The notes: generated by a model from the sequence alone, not told the origin. 20,926 nucleotides of DNA from Piromyces finnis (GCA_002104945.1 MCFH01000179.1:1-20926); one strand, 5' to 3'; counted from the stretch's first letter, positions 10,321-18,386 are shown. Translations and numbers: made by a program.

Positions 10321-10810
10321 TAGAGTTGAATTAGAAGTAGTTTGGTTGATTCACTTGTGTTATCTTTCTCTACCACCTTAGCATTTCTTATCTGTAATTG
10401 CAGATAACATTTCTTCTTCATCATAGTCGATAATAATAGGATCTTCATTAGAACTTGCCAATTCATTCTTTTCTTCTTCCTTTTGTTCACTACTACTAGC
10501 ACGCTCTTTATCCCGAAGTTTTCTTTCTTTTAGTTTTTGTTCTCTGATATTCGGTTGAGCAATAATAGAAGGATGCAGTTGCTTAGGAGAAACATCTATT
10601 GGTATATTTTCTAATTCTTGTGCTTTACTTTCCTAAGAGCAGGTGTAAGAATAGGTCTAGGATCATTTTTCAAGTTTTTGTGAAGTCGTTTTTCTTTATT
10701 ATCATCTTGTTCTTTGCTTATTTTATCCAACTTCCTTTTATTAGCACATACAAAGAACTGTTCATTAATATCAGTATCTTCAAAGTCACTTTCGTTTCTC
10801 ATTCACATAT
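10320..10810 (-). CDS. Element B charged linker between Gag and protease
   Basis: Three short frames join end to end: 10802-10611 (KRKLDKISKEQDDNKEKR, then ILTPALRKVKHKN), an open stretch of about 10600-10380 (KLKERKLRDKERASS, KNELASSNEDPIIIDYDEEEM) and 10380-10320. The protein is strongly charged and probably disordered. LTPALRKVKHKN parallels STPALKLAKRK in element A, so the segment is conserved between the two families although it matches no domain I know. I read it as a polyprotein spacer, possibly a docking or proteolysis segment (inference). Confidence 0.55.
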
Positions 10811-11795
10811 TCTTCTTTCGACCAATCACTCTGGCTTGTTGTTTCTTCACTTGGCATTGACTGATACTGAGCTGAAGCTATTTTATTGACGATGGGAGTG
10901 CTTCTTCTCCCACTTAATGATTTAAATGATATTATCATAATAACGCTTCTTGTTTCCTTCAATAATGGCTTGAAGTTTTGGGCAATTTTGTTGATAATGA
11001 CCAGGTTCACTACAGAAGAAACAAGCTTTAATAGTTAAATTCTTCATTTTCTTGACTAGGTTATTCATTTCATCATCTTTATTAGGCTTTTTGGCTTCAG
11101 TAAAAGAAACTTTTCTCTTGTATGGTTGAAAATTATTATAACTTTTGGTTATTGCAGTAGTCGTTGGTAATTACCATCATTATCTATTCTAGTAGATAAC
11201 CTATCTACCTTCTCAGCTATCTTAAAGGCCTTTTCTAGAGTGATATCATCTTTTAAAGATACTTTTCTCCATGCTTCTTTATTATTTTGTAAAGAATCTG
11301 CATAATCTAACACACTAATCTGCTTCTTCTTTTTCTTATCCAACTTTAAATATAAAGATTCTATACTTTCTATTTTAAATCTTTACTGATTCATTTCTTC
11401 TTATACGAGTCTTCTTAGTTCTCGTAAAACATACTTTGATCTTCTTTTAACCCATAAAATGTTTCAAGGGCATTGATAATCTTCCCAAGTGAAGGGTAAA
11501 CTTCTTCATTAGATTCATCTTCTGGGTTTTCTTCATCATTTTCATTTTCATAATCATCTTCACCATCACTATCCTTTTCTTCTAACTCTTGTATTACCTT
11601 TCTGGGTTCACCTTTAGAAGTAAGGACACATGCCATGTAAATTTCCCTTGCATTAGTGATATCTTGAAGTTCAATCCATAAACATATTTCAGAAGCCCAG
11701 GATTTTACGTCCAAATTATCTTTGGAAAGCTTTTCTATATCCTTGAGTTCTTTCTTTAATTCTTTAAAATCAATTCTTGAAGTAGAATTCCTCAT
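10810..11795 (-). CDS. Element B Gag with CCHC zinc knuckle (frame-broken)
   Basis: The start is ATG 11795 (MRNSTSRIDFKELKK). The first 126 residues are helical, with an acidic run at residues about 79-101 (EEKDSDGEDDYENENDEE), absent from element A. After slips near 11410 and 11345 comes ISVLDYADSLQNN, then DITLEKAFKIAEKVDRLS, equivalent to the end of the capsid domain in A. The nucleocapsid knuckle CFFCSEPGHYQQNC (C-X2-C-X4-H-X4-C) is at 11023-10982, followed by CPKLQAII and a short basic/serine-rich tail. It would build the particle and package element RNA. Confidence 0.85.
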
Positions 11796-12173
11796 TTCCT
11801 TTTTAAATTTTACTAACTTTTTGATTCCCTTAAAATATTACACTTTCTTTTACTTTCTTTGACTGAATAGATTATAATACCAGATAAAACAATATAGACT
11901 CAAAAATCCCCTTTTGACAGTCTAAAAAAAAATTTATAAGCTCGAAGTTCCTTTATCGACCACTTGATAAAATTGGATACAAATAATCTAGCACAACACG
12001 CACTACCAATTATTTGTAGCAAAAAAAATATTGTTATCACTCCTTACTTTCTTAATTCAGTCGTATGATAAAAGTACTAAATTTTCCTTATCTTCCTTTT
12101 CTCTTTCTTTTAAAATTTACTTAATTATTATTTTATTTAATTTATAAATAAGAACTTAATTTAATATTGTTAT

Positions 12174-12381
12174 TACTGTTTTAAGTTACCGACCAAGTTA
12201 TATATAATAGACTATTAACTAAGAGTCTTTCATCCGATGGTAAAGGTTGCCGTCACCCTATTCACACGATCTTAGTTCCGTCACGTGCTTCAGGATCTTT
12301 TTACCACCCCTACTATCCCTCTGATGTTTAGTTAATAAGGCTCGTCTATGTTGATATAACCTGTTTAACTTAAAAACAGTA
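12174..12381. other. Long nested stem structure in element B leader
   Basis: Arms pair in register from outside in: TACTGTTTTAAGTT (12174-12187) with AACTTAAAAACAGTA (12367-12381, one-base bulge); GTTATAT (12197) with ATATAAC (12354); ATAGAC (12207) with GTCTAT (12344); ATTAACTAA (12214-12222) with TTAGTTAAT (12328-12336). An inner pair GGTAAA (12239)/TTTACC (12299) lies within the loop. Because the helices nest in order, chance is a poor explanation. Role unknown; packaging, dimerisation or translation control are options. Confidence 0.65.
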
Positions 12382-12437
12382 AGAAAAGTACATTTCAATT
12401 AGCAATATTAAATTAACTGGGAACCAAAAAAAAATAA

Positions 12438-12484
12438 TTTTTTTTTTTTTTTTTTTTTTTTTTTGTTTGTTTGTTTGTTTGTTT
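12438..12484. repeat. T27 plus (GTTT)5 simple repeat
   Basis: There are 27 T at 12438-12464, then five GTTT units. In the sense of element B this is (AAAC)5 followed by A27 in the middle of the leader. It could be a slippage product or the A-rich tail of a retroposed RNA. Confidence 0.95.
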
Positions 12485-12665
12485 GGTTAAAAAAAAATAA
12501 ATAATAAAATAATATTAAATTTATTAAAATTTTAATTACACTAATAAGTATAGTAGAACAGCATTTCACAGCGATTTTCCAATACTCATTTAGGGTGTTT
12601 TAAGTAGTTTCACAATTGCCCAGCTTACCGTATTACCGGTGTCATGTAACAATTATGCGAGGCAC

Positions 12666-12689
12666 TTCTATTTCTCGAACAAAATAGAA
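12666..12689. other. Hairpin in element B leader
   Basis: TTCTATTT (12666-12673) pairs perfectly with AAATAGAA (12682-12689) around the 8-base loop CTCGAACA. A second small stem AGTAC/GTACT with inner GCTT/AAGC lies at 12766-12786. Confidence 0.6.
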
Positions 12690-12947
12690 AGGTTCAGCGC
12701 TTTCCAGTATACCACTGTGAAAGATAAACTAAGACCTAATAACTTAACCACTAATTCCTAAATAAAGTACTGCTTCTAAAGCGTACTAATTCAGTTTTAC
12801 TAAAATATTATACCTTAAATCTTCAACAGTAGTATAAATATTACCTATAACTTGAAGGGTAATAAATTTTTAATAAATTTATATAATATCTTAGTAATAT
12901 TTTAATATTACTTTATCCTATGTATTAATAATTTTTATTAATATTTT

Positions 12948-12964
12948 CCCCGATATCTCCACCA
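12948..12964 (-). other. Element B primer-binding site
   Basis: The minus strand reads TGGTGGAGATATCGGGG, seven bases inside the 5' LTR. It would pair with a tRNA 3' end ...TATCTCC-A-CCA. It shares TGGTGGAGA with the site of element A and differs after that, so the primer is a different or variant tRNA. Confidence 0.8.
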
Positions 12965-12971
12965 ATTTTTA

Positions 12972-13689
12972 TGTTATGGTTCGAGGAATTTAGTTTTATT
13001 TATAAATATTAATAATTATCAATACTCAAAAATAATATTAAAATTAAATAAGAAAAAAATTGTTTTATTAATAAGTTTGTTTTATTAAAATATTAAGAAT
13101 ATATAATTACAAAAATAAAAATAAAAATAAAAATAAAATTATCTCTCTCTTCTAATTCTTATAATATACACCTTTTTATACCTTTTGTAGAAATTTAAGT
13201 AGTGTTAATTAAAAGAATTAGACTTTAATTATTACATTAAATTTTGTATTTAAATTACTTTTAAATTAATATAAAATTACATTACTATTATAATAAATAA
13301 TTATACATATTATTGAATTGGATTAACATACATTAAAGTTTACTTCACATATATTTAACTAAAGAATTTTTACTATTTTACAGAAATATTATTCATAATT
13401 TTAATTAATAAAAATTCATTAACTTGATAAATTAAACTAAAAGTTCAATAAACTATAATTTCAATATATTATTATTACTTTATTATTACTAAATTAATTT
13501 TTAAATTTAATAAAAATAAAATTTAAGTTTAATAAAATAATCATTAATAAATTTAAATATAATTTTCATGTATACATTAATTTACAAATTAGAATATTGT
13601 AAAGTTTTCATACATTTAGGAACAATAATGGATTAGGTCAATAATCATTAATTATGACAAAAATAACATTATTTGTTGGTTCCTTAACA
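12972..13689 (-). repeat. Element B 5' LTR (718 bp)
   Basis: Begins TGTTATGG and ends TTAACA, matching 6166-6863. In element sense it lies directly upstream of the primer site, so it is the 5' copy and would hold the promoter. Confidence 0.95.
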
Positions 13690-13951
13690 ACATGGTAATA
13701 ATTATTATTATATATATTACATAATAATATATTAATAATATAATAATAATTATTATCTACAATTTAATAATAATTAATATTATTAAACTGAGAAATTAAA
13801 ATAAATAAAATTTTGTACTTATCTGAAATAAGAGTTTATTATAAGGAAATATAATAAACAACACAAAGCTTTAATGTTATTTGATTTAAAATGTTTTATT
13901 AATATTGTTTTTTAAATAAAGATTATTTATTATAATAGTTCTTATAATAAT

Positions 13952-13983
13952 AACTCTGGATTCTTTAGTGGAATTCCAGAGTT
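13952..13983. other. Hairpin, 12-bp stem
   Basis: AACTCTGGATTC pairs with GAATTCCAGAGTT around the loop TTTAGTG with one bulged T, and is followed by a T-rich run. The shape recalls a bacterial terminator, but the eukaryotic setting makes that reading unlikely. Confidence 0.6.
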
Positions 13984-14046
13984 CTTTTATTTATAATTTT
14001 TTAATAAATTAAAGTTTAATAAAAGTTTCTAATCTTAACAAATAAT

Positions 14047-14154
14047 CTTTTTAGGGAAAAGACTAGAAGAAAAACCTAAAAAGATATTCGATTGATAACA
14101 TCAATCATCGTAATATTAAGTAAAACCGAATAAATTCGGAAAAAACCTTAATAT
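14047..14154. other. Three consecutive stem-loops
   Basis: Stem 1: CTTTTTAGG (14047-14055) with CCTAAAAAG (14075-14083). Stem 2: GATTGAT with ATCAATC (14090-14106, loop AAC). Stem 3: ATATTAAG (14113) with CTTAATAT (14147-14154), enclosing CCGAA/TTCGG (14126-14139, loop TAAA). All arms are perfect. Three in about 108 bases suggests a structured RNA or a conserved piece of an unrecognised element; function unknown. Confidence 0.6.
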
Positions 14155-14517
14155 CCGATGTCCTAAATATTTATTTATATCTTCTAATTGTTTCTATAAG
14201 TTATTTCAAGATACGATACATAAACAATAAATACGAACGTAAAATAAAATACACAATGTTTCTTATAAAATGTAATACAAAAAATTATTAATTAATAAAA
14301 TAAATGAATGTTTACTATTATTTTAAATAAATTACTAAATTAAATAAATAAATAATTAATATAGTAATTAAATAAATTTTAAATTAAGTAAATGAATAAT
14401 TAATATTAATATAAATAAATGTTTATAGTAATTTAAATGAATGTATACTAATAGTTTAAATAATTAATTAATTTAATAATTAAAAAATAATTAATGTCAC
14501 GAATACTAGTGAAAATA

Positions 14518-14541
14518 CAATTTCAAGATCACTTGGAATTG
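14518..14541. other. Hairpin, 10-bp stem
   Basis: CAATTTCAAG pairs with CTTGGAATTG around the loop ATCA, with one position that would be a U-G pair in RNA. Confidence 0.5.
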
Positions 14542-14821
14542 TGAAATCACTTATGAAATTTCAAAATCAACAAATATTTTATTTTCAAATAAATTATAAA
14601 ATTTTATTAAGAAATATTAAAAATTTAGAAAAGGTTAAAATATGACCTTAACCCTTAATAATTTTTATAATAAATAACTTTAACCCTTATCGTTAAAATG
14701 GAATAAGGAAAAACACGCGTATCTCCTCAACGAATGACGATTTTGAATAAAAATGTTTGGTCGTAATTACGTTCGTTAGAAAGCCACACTCAAGACAAAC
14801 AACATATCTTAAAATCAGGTC

Positions 14822-14931
14822 AATATCTCTGCTGGTTCACGAGATATTCCAATTTAAAGATATTTTGTTAGCAATGATTAATTGTTTATTCAGAGAATGA
14901 TCACCCCTGATGTATCAAACATAAATCATTC
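14822..14931. other. Two hairpins near the end of the structured block
   Basis: AATATCTC (14822-14829) pairs with GAGATATT (14841-14848) over an 11-base loop. GAATGAT (14895-14901) pairs with ATCATTC (14925-14931), enclosing TGAT/ATCA. Confidence 0.5.
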
Positions 14932-15286
14932 ACTCAAAGTATAAAAATTATTGTTTAATTAAATTAAAATTATTTTCCGGAACTAATTAACTTTATTTTA
15001 TAATAATTATTTCAACAACATAATTTATAATCTTTGAACTAGAAGATTATAATTATTAATATTATATTCAATGAATTATATTATAATTAAGAAATAATTA
15101 ATATTATGAATATTATAAACAATAGTTATTTTTTAATAATTAGGAATAAGTTTTAAGTTTAGTTTAAGTATTATAAAATATATTATGAATATAAGCATGT
15201 ATTGAAAAGTTATTTATTATTAAATGTAAAATTACAAATAGTATAAATAGTTTAGAATAGTTTATGAAATTAAAATCTTTGTAAAG

Positions 15287-15378
15287 ATTATTAACCAAAA
15301 ATTATTAACCATAAATTATTAAATTATTAACTATAAATTATTAACTAAAGATTATTAACTATAAATTATTAACTATTA
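15287..15378. repeat. 14-bp minisatellite
   Basis: Six copies of a unit close to ATTATTAACTATAA start at 15287, 15301, 15323, 15337, 15351 and 15365, with one 8-base partial unit at 15315. Units differ at one to three bases. Confidence 0.85.
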
Positions 15379-15623
15379 ATAATAATAATACTTAATGAGT
15401 ATTACTACTAAATAATCTTATTATTATATATTTTAGCAATATATTATTAAATAAAATAAAAGAAATTATTTTAACCATAATATATAATTTAATTATTCAT
15501 TTATAAATCAATTAAGATTATTTTAATAAAACATTTTTTTTTCTAACCTAGTTATCTTTTAACCTTTTATTTAATTTAATATTTTAATATTAAATTATAA
15601 GTTTAGTAAAACTTTTACAAATT

Positions 15624-16122
15624 AAATATAGATAAAAATTTAAAATATTTAACATGTATAAAATTATTAAATTAAAAATTATAAATGTAAACTTTTTGTT
15701 TATTTAATTGTTTATTTCTTTTTAAATTAAATAGTTTATATTTGTTTATAATTATACCTTAAATAATAATTTTGTATAAATAGTGATAGAATTACTTATT
15801 TTTAAAAATGTTCCTAATAATCCAGAAAAATTAGATAATAATATTAAATTTATTAAAATAATACTTATAATTATATTCACATACATACCGAGATGTATTC
15901 ATAATAAAATATATATTTAATAATACTAGAGTTATTAAATATCAAAATTTATAATTAAATAAACTATATTTTATAAAACTAACTAATACTTGAAAATGAA
16001 CAAGTATAAAAATATTTATTTTATTTTCTTTAAATTTTATTTATTAATATTATTTTTTAGATACAAATATTATCACTTTCTATATTCATTTATAGAATTA
16101 AGATAATATTTTCTACGTATCA
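15624..16122 (+). repeat. Element C 5' LTR (5' edge missing)
   Basis: 499 bases match 16986-17484 at roughly 97-98% by eye. Most differences are homopolymer indels. The copy ends ACGTATCA, two bases before the primer site. The first about 53 bases seen in the 3' LTR (16933-16985) are not recognisable upstream of 15624, so the left edge is truncated or replaced. Confidence 0.88.
15775..15781 (+). promoter_or_regulatory. Possible TATA box in element C LTR
   Basis: TATAAAT within GTATAAATAG, repeated at 17137 in the 3' LTR. Position about 150 bases into the LTR homology fits a U3 promoter, but A+T-rich sequence yields such motifs by chance. Confidence 0.3.
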
Positions 16123-16124
16123 AA

Positions 16125-16137
16125 TGGTGGAGAATCC
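16125..16137 (+). other. Element C primer-binding site
   Basis: TGGTGGAGAATCC, two bases after the LTR end ATCA, identical to the first 13 bases of the element A site. Beyond it the match stops (AAAAATC here). Confidence 0.72.
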
Positions 16138-16892
16138 AAAAATCTACTGAGTAGCTAGTCTTAAGGCCGGAGGGAATTACGTGAACCTCTCTGTTCCCCA
16201 TAGAAAACTACTACTACTGCATCATTTTAACAAAATTTAATTAATTTCAGAATTAATTAGAAATCGGAATTAACAATACTTCAACAATATATATTAATTT
16301 ATTCCAATATATTATTAATATATATAAAAAAAAAAAAAATTTCACAAATATTTAATTCCAATAATTAAATAAATAACATTAATATCAAATTTTAAATATT
16401 CAAATTATTTAAAATAAAATTAGTATTATAATACAAAAACATTATAATATAATTCAATTATAATCCATAATCAATTATAATATATACCAATTATATATTA
16501 TAAAATAATAAAATTATAATGTATATTTCACTCATATAGAAAAACATTATATTCAACTGCCCTGCTCTTCTGAAAGCCTTTAAAAATTTCAAAATAATCT
16601 GTGGATAATGGAATAAAGTATCAGAAAATAACTTTAAATAATAATAAACCTTAAGTAAGCTTTAATTAATGTGGATATAAATGAAGAATAAAATTATTTG
16701 AAAAAGACACTGCAGCTACTATTAAAAACTATCCGGAAAATTATATATTAAAAATAAATTAATGGAGGACAATAAAAATTAAACATGCATATAAAGAAAG
16801 AAAAAAAAATCCTAAGAAGAAGAAGAAGTAATAAAATGAAGAACTTTAATTACTTATAAATTTAATTCTTTATCTATTATTTTTCCTTTCGT
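16138..16892 (+). other. Element C non-coding interior
   Basis: No frame of useful length. The first about 65 bases are much richer in G+C (16141-16203) and hold CTAC-TGA-GTAG and GGGAA/TTCCC pairings, the place where packaging or dimerisation signals usually lie. The rest is A+T-rich with a run of 14 A at 16326-16339 and a purine run AAGAAGAAGAAGAAG near 16815. Confidence 0.65.
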
Positions 16893-16932
16893 AACTTCAA
16901 GGGACGAAGTTATATCTTAAGGGCGAAGATAT
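16893..16932 (+). other. Twin hairpins ending at the 3' LTR of element C
   Basis: AACTTCAAGGGACGAAGTT (16893-16911) is followed at once by a stem ATATCTT/AAGATAT (16912-16932). Loops are nearly the same (AAGGGAC, AAGGGCG). Base 16933 starts the LTR. Comparable stem-loops with a G-rich loop lie just before the 3' LTR of many Ty3/gypsy elements, around the plus-strand priming site. Confidence 0.65.
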
Positions 16933-17484
16933 TGATAAATAATTAAATTTATAAATTATAAATTAATAATAATAAATAATAATTAAAATATAGATAAAAA
17001 TTTAAAATATTTAACATGTATAAAATTATTAAATTAAAAATTATAAATGTAAACTTTTTGTTTATTTAATTGTTTATTTCTTTTTAAATTAAATAGTTTA
17101 TATTTGTTTATAATTATATCTTAAAATATAATTTTGTATAAATAGTGATAGAATTACTTATTTTTAAAAATGTTCCTAATAATCCAGAAAAATTAGATAA
17201 TAATATTAAATTTATTAAATAATACTTATAATTATATTCACATACATACCGAGATGTATTCATAATAAAATATATATTTAATAATACTAGAGTTATTAAA
17301 TATCAAAATTTATAATTAAATAAACTATATTTTATAAAACTAACTAATACTTGAAAATGAACAAGTATAAAAATCATTTATTTTATTTCTTTAAATTTTA
17401 TTTATTAAATATTATTTTTAGATACAAATATTATCACTTTCTATATTCATTTATAGAATTAAGATAATATTTTCTAACGTATCA
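16933..17484 (+). repeat. Element C 3' LTR (552 bp)
   Basis: Begins TGATAAAT right after the hairpin pair and ends CGTATCA. TGATA/TATCA is a perfect 5-bp terminal inverted repeat with TG...CA ends. Bases 16986-17484 match the 5' LTR. Confidence 0.88.
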
Positions 17485-17498
17485 CAATGCAGATAAAA

Positions 17499-17570
17499 GG
17501 GGTGTTAGCTCAGCGGTAGAGCAATTGACTGCAGATCAATAGGTCTTCGGTTCAAATCCGGAACGCCCCT
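17499..17570 (+). tRNA. tRNA-Cys (anticodon GCA)
   Basis: A full 72-base cloverleaf without intron. Acceptor GGGGTGT (17499-17505) pairs with ACGCCCC (17563-17569) with one G-U pair. The D arm is GCTC/GAGC. The anticodon arm is ATTGA-CTGCAGA-TCAAT with GCA at 17531-17533. The T arm is TTCGG-TTCAAAT-CCGGA. Base 73 is T, the expected identity base for tRNA-Cys. CCA is not encoded, as in nuclear genes. Internal Pol III promoters are visible: box A TAGCTCAGCGG (17506-17516) and box B GGTTCAAATCC (17549-17559). It supplies cysteine for translation and appears intact. It sits between element C and an integrase relic. Confidence 0.98.
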
Positions 17571-17578
17571 TAATAGTA

Positions 17579-17583
17579 TTTTT
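17579..17583 (+). terminator. RNA polymerase III terminator of tRNA-Cys
   Basis: A run of five T begins nine bases after the tRNA 3' end, the usual Pol III stop signal. Confidence 0.85.
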
Positions 17584-17649
17584 GAATCTTGGATTATGAA
17601 ACTACAAAGATAATAATATTCATTTTTTTTATTTAAATAATTTTATAAA

Positions 17650-18386
17650 GTGTTTCACTTGTTTGTGATGAATAATAACTACACTCCCTTAAAAAAAATT
17701 GAAAGTCAAGACGTTAGTTATTTCTTAAAAGACATCTTTGCAAGACATGGCGTCCCAGAAATAATTGTCACAGATAATGGGAAGTCAATTCACTTCAGAT
17801 ATAACAAAAACAATGATAGACTTATATGGTTCCTGAGTTCAATTCGTTGCACTACATCATCCTGAAGCTAATGGACAAGTCAAAAAACAGAAATAGAGAA
17901 ATAATAAAAATACTTCGACACTTATGCAAAAATCAAGAAAATTGGGACGAATACTTTCTGCAACCTTATGGGCTCTGTGTACATCTCGTTCGAAAGTTAC
18001 AGGATTTAGTAGTTTCGAACTTTTATATGGAAGAAAAGACTTATGGCCTCTAAGTGTATTGCTACCAGATATTCCAAAAAAAAGGACGAATCTAACGAAG
18101 AATACAATTTTAGACATTTTGTCAGACACCAGAATTGGGTACAAGAAGCTACAGAAAATATCAAGCAAGCCCACGATTACTGGCTTCAAAGAAATGAACC
18201 AGTAAAGTCTATTCAACATCGGTACAAGCCAGATGATCAAGTGTTGGTAAGATATATAGTAGGAAAAATTAGATCCATTCTTTTAGAACCATTTAAAGTA
18301 AAGAAAGTATCAAAATTCAACACTTTAGTTTTAGAGACACTAGACACGCATAAATACTAGAATGTAATGTTCATATTAAAATATGA
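17650..18386 (+). pseudogene. Element D: integrase relic of a Ty3/gypsy element
   Basis: Three plus-strand frames join to give the second half of an integrase. DVSYFLKDIFARHGVPEIIV-TDNG (about 17710-17780) carries the second catalytic Asp. After slips, HHPEANGQVKNRNREIIKIL holds the equivalent of the catalytic-Glu helix, but Glu of NG-x-x-E reads Lys here. Next come ENWDEYF, TGFSSFELLYGRKDLWPL, NIKQAHDYWLQRNEPVKS, YKPDDQVLVRYIVGKI and LEPFKVKKVSKFNTLVLE, with a degraded GPY/F module. A final slip gives CNVHIKI and a stop near 18385. The zinc domain and first Asp are missing and no LTR adjoins. It is a dead fragment on the same strand as the tRNA and element C. Confidence 0.82.

Larger units (their letters stand above)
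11796..12947 (-). other. Element B long untranslated leader
   Basis: About 1.15 kb lie between primer site and Gag ATG with no long open frame. Two blocks of more balanced composition (about 12180-12382 and 12540-12800) hold paired inverted repeats. Between them is an A27 run preceded by five AAAC units in element sense. A leader this long is unusual for a Ty3/gypsy element and may hold RNA signals or a later insertion. Confidence 0.7.
6166..13689 (-). mobile_element. Element B: complete-layout Ty3/gypsy LTR retrotransposon
   Basis: Two matching LTRs (5' copy 12972-13689, 3' copy 6166-6863) bound 7,524 bases. In minus-strand order: primer site 12964-12948, leader to 11796, Gag from 11795, charged linker, protease, RT, RNase H, integrase ending at 6887, G-rich polypurine site, 3' LTR. 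RT before integrase defines Ty3/gypsy. No clean target-site duplication is visible (left flank ACAA, right flank ACAT). All domains are present, but about a dozen one-base slips break the frame. Confidence 0.95.
13690..15623. other. Gene-free A+T-rich flank with scattered hairpins
   Basis: No convincing coding frame on either strand and no recognisable RNA gene. The block at about 13950-14935 is less A+T-biased in patches and holds at least six clean inverted repeats, listed separately. From about 14935 to 15623 it is near-pure A+T with a 14-bp tandem repeat. It could be ordinary intergenic DNA or an eroded older element. Confidence 0.6.
15624..17484 (+). mobile_element. Element C: short non-autonomous LTR retrotransposon
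   Basis: Two near-identical direct repeats of about 500 bp (15624-16122; 16933-17484) flank 810 bases that begin with a primer-binding site and end with a gypsy-like hairpin pair directly before the 3' LTR. No coding frame fills the interior. At 1.86 kb it fits the general class of TRIM/LARD-like derivatives that borrow enzymes from a full element. It shares the first 13 bases of element A's primer site and the TGATA/TATCA ends. Its 3' end lies 14 bp from the tRNA-Cys gene. Confidence 0.85.

Noticed and set aside
10599-10889. Plus-strand 96-residue frame as a host gene
   Set aside because: It lies fully antisense to the charged linker of element B and has no domain or codon signal of its own.
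13952-13983. Intrinsic transcription terminator
   Set aside because: Stem plus T-run looks right, but no bacterial-type gene precedes it and the genome is eukaryotic.
14650-14690. TTAACCC repeats as a telomere-like array
   Set aside because: Only two dispersed occurrences with unrelated spacing; no tandem array.
15287-15378. CRISPR-like array
   Set aside because: Units are contiguous with no unique spacers, and the setting is eukaryotic.
17499-17570. tRNA-Cys as the primer for elements A, B or C
   Set aside because: Its 3' end with CCA would need a site starting TGGAGGGGCGT; none of the three primer sites matches.
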